Assembly: GCA_017522015.1 (NCBI GenBank)
Contig: JAFXAW010000045.1
Span: 1 to 61,080, forward strand
Reading direction: 5' to 3'
DNA: 61,080 nucleotides
DNA from: Oscillospiraceae bacterium
Lineage (GTDB): Bacteria; Bacillota; Clostridia; Oscillospirales; Oscillospiraceae
Both the position numbers and the translations under genes were made by a program. A model generated the notes under the pieces. It was not told where the DNA came from. It searched no databases and saw only the letters and a program-made list of their open reading frames with translations. Shown in pieces: positions 59,132-61,080 of the stretch; the stretch's first letter is position 1, and the number at the start of each line of letters is the position of its first letter.

Positions 59132-61080
59132 TTATTTGGCCTGCTCCACCAGATGCGCATATTTTTCTTTTGCATTTTCCTCGGCCTTGGCGAAGAGCTC
59201 TTCGGCGCGATCGGGGAAGGAGAGCGTCAGCGAGCTGTAGCGCACCTCGTTCATCAGGAAGTCGCGGTAGTTTGCCACCGGCGGCTTGCAGTCGAGCGTG
59301 AGCGGGTTTTTACCCTCGGCCGCGGCGCGCGGATCAAAGCGGAAAATGTTCCAGTATCCGGCGTCCACAGCGTTCTTCTCGATGGTGATGGACTTGCCCA
59401 TGCCGAGCCGGTTGCCGTGGTTGATGCAGGGCGCGTAGCAGATGATGAGCGAGGGGCCGTCGTAGGCTTCTGCCTCGGTGAAGGCCTTGAGCGTCTGCTG
59501 ATAGTTGGCGCCGAGCGCGCACTGCGCCACGTACACATAGCCGTAGCTCATGACGATCTGCGCAAGGTCCTTCTTCTTGACGTTCTTGCCCGCGGCGGCG
59601 AACTGGGCAACCGCGCCGATGTTCGTGGCCTTGGAGGCCTGACCGCCGGTGTTGGAATACACCTCGGTGTCGAAGACGAGGACGTTGATGTTTTCGCCGC
59701 TGGCCAGCACGTGGTCAAGGCCGCCGTAGCCGATGTCGTAGGCCCAGCCGTCACCGCCGAAGACCCAGAAGCTGGGCTTGGCGAGCACGTCGGCATTTTC
59801 CAGAATGTCACGCACGATGCCGCAGGCCTCGCAGGGACATTTTTTCCCGTTGTCGAGCCAGGCCTGCTCAAAGGGCGTGCCGGTGAAGTCGCGCGCATCC
59901 AGCTCGCGGCACTTCGCTTCCAGCGCGTCGCCGGCTTTCCGGCTCTCGGCAGCGTCGTTCATGGCATTGACCCAGGCCAGCCCCAGTGCGACGAGATCTT
60001 CATCCGCATAGGGGATCTCCGCAAGACGCTCGATCCGCTCTTTGAGCGCTTTGCGGCGCTGCTTGACGCCGTGGAGCATGCCGAGGCCGAACTCCGCATT
60101 GTCCTCAAAGAGGCTGTTGGCCCAGGCCGGACCCTTGCCCTCTTTGTTGACGGTGTAGGGCACGCTCGGCGCGCTGCCGCCCCAGATGGAGGAGCAGCCC
60201 GTGGCGTTTGCGATATACATACGGTCGCCGAAGAGCTGGGTGGCGAGCTTGGCATACGGTGTCTCGCCGCAGCCCGCGCAGGCGCCGGAGAACTCCAGCA
60301 GCGGCTGCTTGAACTGGCTGCCCTTAACGGTGTTCTCCGCGAAGGGCACGTCCTTCTTCGTGACCTTGTCAAAGGCATAGCTGAAGACGGTCTGCTGCGG
60401 CAGCTCTTCCTCAATGGGCTTCATCACGAGCGCCTTTTCCTTTGCCGGGCAGACGTTTGCGCAGCTTCCGCAGCCGGCGCAGTCAAGCACGCTCACGCCG
60501 ATCATGAAGCGATAATCCTCGCAGCCCTTGCCGATCATTTTCGCGCTCTTGATGTTTTCCGGCGCGGCGGCAAGCTCCCCGGCGTTCAGCACGAAGGGCC
60601 GCACGACGGCGTGCGGGCAGACATAGGCGCACTGGTTGCACTGGATGCAGTTTTCGGGGATCCAGCAGGGGACATCCACGGCGATGCCGCGCTTCTCGCA
60701 GGCGGAGGTGCCGGAGGGCAGCGCACCGGTCTGCGTCTCAAGGAAAACGGAAACGGGCAGCTCATCACCGCGCATGGCGTTGACGGGCTCGAGAATGTCG
60801 TTGGCGTAACGCGCAAGGTCACTGCGCTCGGAGACGTGCTTCGTGCCGTCATAGCCGCCGTCGGCCTCCGCCCAGGATGCCGGAATCTCGATCTCGATCG
60901 GATTGAGTCCGGCGTCAATGGCGGCAATGTTCATGTTGACGACCTGCTCACCCTTGCGGCCGTAAGTGGTCTTCACGGCCTCCTTCATATAGCGCACCGC
61001 GTCGTCAAGCGGCAGAATGTTCGCCAGCTTGAAGAAGCCGGCCTGCAGCACGGCGTTGGTCTTGTTGCCGAGACCGATCT
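59132..61080 (-). CDS. nifJ: Pyruvate:ferredoxin (flavodoxin) oxidoreductase, C-terminal part (gene runs off the window)
   Basis: This enzyme turns pyruvate and CoA into acetyl-CoA, CO2 and reduced ferredoxin, the core step of anaerobic sugar use. About 649 residues are seen; the N-terminal half lies beyond 61080. In order come part of the gamma-type domain, a two-cluster ferredoxin domain (CIQCNQCAYVCPH and CAGCGSCANVCPAKE), and the TPP-binding domain with GDGWAYDIGYGGLDHVL and NVLVFDTEVYSNTGGQ. The C-terminal ~50 residues match the single-chain form. A terminator follows. Confidence 0.96.
   Translation of the reverse strand, partial: IGLGNKTNAVLQAGFFKLANILPLDDAVRYMKEAVKTTYGRKGEQVVNMNIAAIDAGLNPIEIEIPASWAEADGGYDGTKHVSERSDLARYANDILEPVNAMRGDELPVSVFLETQTGALPSGTSACEKRGIAVDVPCWIPENCIQCNQCAYVCPHAVVRPFVLNAGELAAAPENIKSAKMIGKGCEDYRFMIGVSVLDCAGCGSCANVCPAKEKALVMKPIEEELPQQTVFSYAFDKVTKKDVPFAENTVKGSQFKQPLLEFSGACAGCGETPYAKLATQLFGDRMYIANATGCSSIWGGSAPSVPYTVNKEGKGPAWANSLFEDNAEFGLGMLHGVKQRRKALKERIERLAEIPYADEDLVALGLAWVNAMNDAAESRKAGDALEAKCRELDARDFTGTPFEQAWLDNGKKCPCEACGIVRDILENADVLAKPSFWVFGGDGWAYDIGYGGLDHVLASGENINVLVFDTEVYSNTGGQASKATNIGAVAQFAAAGKNVKKKDLAQIVMSYGYVYVAQCALGANYQQTLKAFTEAEAYDGPSLIICYAPCINHGNRLGMGKSITIEKNAVDAGYWNIFRFDPRAAAEGKNPLTLDCKPPVANYRDFLMNEVRYSSLTLSFPDRAEELFAKAEENAKEKYAHLVEQAK

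Overview
The window is a chromosomal stretch of a Gram-positive, endospore-lineage anaerobe of the class Clostridia, most likely Oscillospirales/Oscillospiraceae. Evidence: Firmicutes-type ribosome binding sites and sigma-A promoters, SpoVT, the rpmH-rnpA-yidD-yidC(SpoIIIJ)-jag cluster, a BofC-like protein, KtrAB, a CD1247-type protein, pyruvate:ferredoxin oxidoreductase and oxygen-independent metabolism. Most of it is GC-rich housekeeping DNA. Two patches (about 19.9-28.3 kb and 39.7-41.5 kb) are visibly richer in A and T and carry mostly small, uncharacterised membrane or metal-binding proteins. No transposase, integrase, phage gene or CRISPR array was seen.

Layout. 1-0.7 kb: the end of an rRNA operon with tRNA-Lys and tRNA-Glu placed between 23S and 5S. 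0.9-9.7 kb: an SGNH-hydrolase/DUF4358 lipoprotein pair, an SSB-like protein, deoC, a polysaccharide deacetylase, feoAB and an E2-like acyltransferase core. 9.8-16 kb (minus): a metallo-beta-lactamase-fold hydrolase, dtd, rel, recJ and tadA, a string of stress and RNA/DNA quality-control genes. 16.2-19.9 kb: pduL divergent from a plus-strand operon of an XRE regulator, a TsaC-CoaE fusion and an M18 aminopeptidase.

19.9-28.3 kb is the AT-rich accessory patch (all minus): PH-like and zinc-ribbon-like membrane proteins, a lipoprotein, ktrBA, a truncated sigma-like protein, TraX and a two-gene unit of unknowns. Five of these units start from near-identical promoters (TTTRCT-N17-TATRAT), and two end in the same 50-bp terminator module. 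28.3-39.7 kb: spoVT, then miaB-mutS-CPBP protease (minus) divergent from mutL-yigZ-yhaO-yhaN (plus), a DNA-repair block. 39.7-41.5 kb is the second AT-rich patch.

41.6-49 kb: a class A PBP, a BofC-like protein, a DUF1292 protein, a probable 6S RNA, a lone ferredoxin domain, gdhA and a DacF-type carboxypeptidase. 49-55.3 kb (plus): a ComEA-like protein, a two-component system, an O-acetylhomoserine sulfhydrylase, a Xaa-Pro peptidase with efp, and a Cys/Asp-rich protein. 55.6-58.8 kb (minus): rpmH-rnpA-yidD-yidC-jag-acpP, not next to dnaA. The window ends inside a pyruvate:ferredoxin oxidoreductase gene.

The points most worth a second look are the TsaC-CoaE fusion, the ktrB leader (perfect promoter plus a terminator-like hairpin inside an in-frame upstream extension), the shared promoter module of the accessory patch, tRNAs inside the 23S-5S spacer, and several lone or trimmed protein domains. 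All calls come from reading the sequence; no database search was possible.
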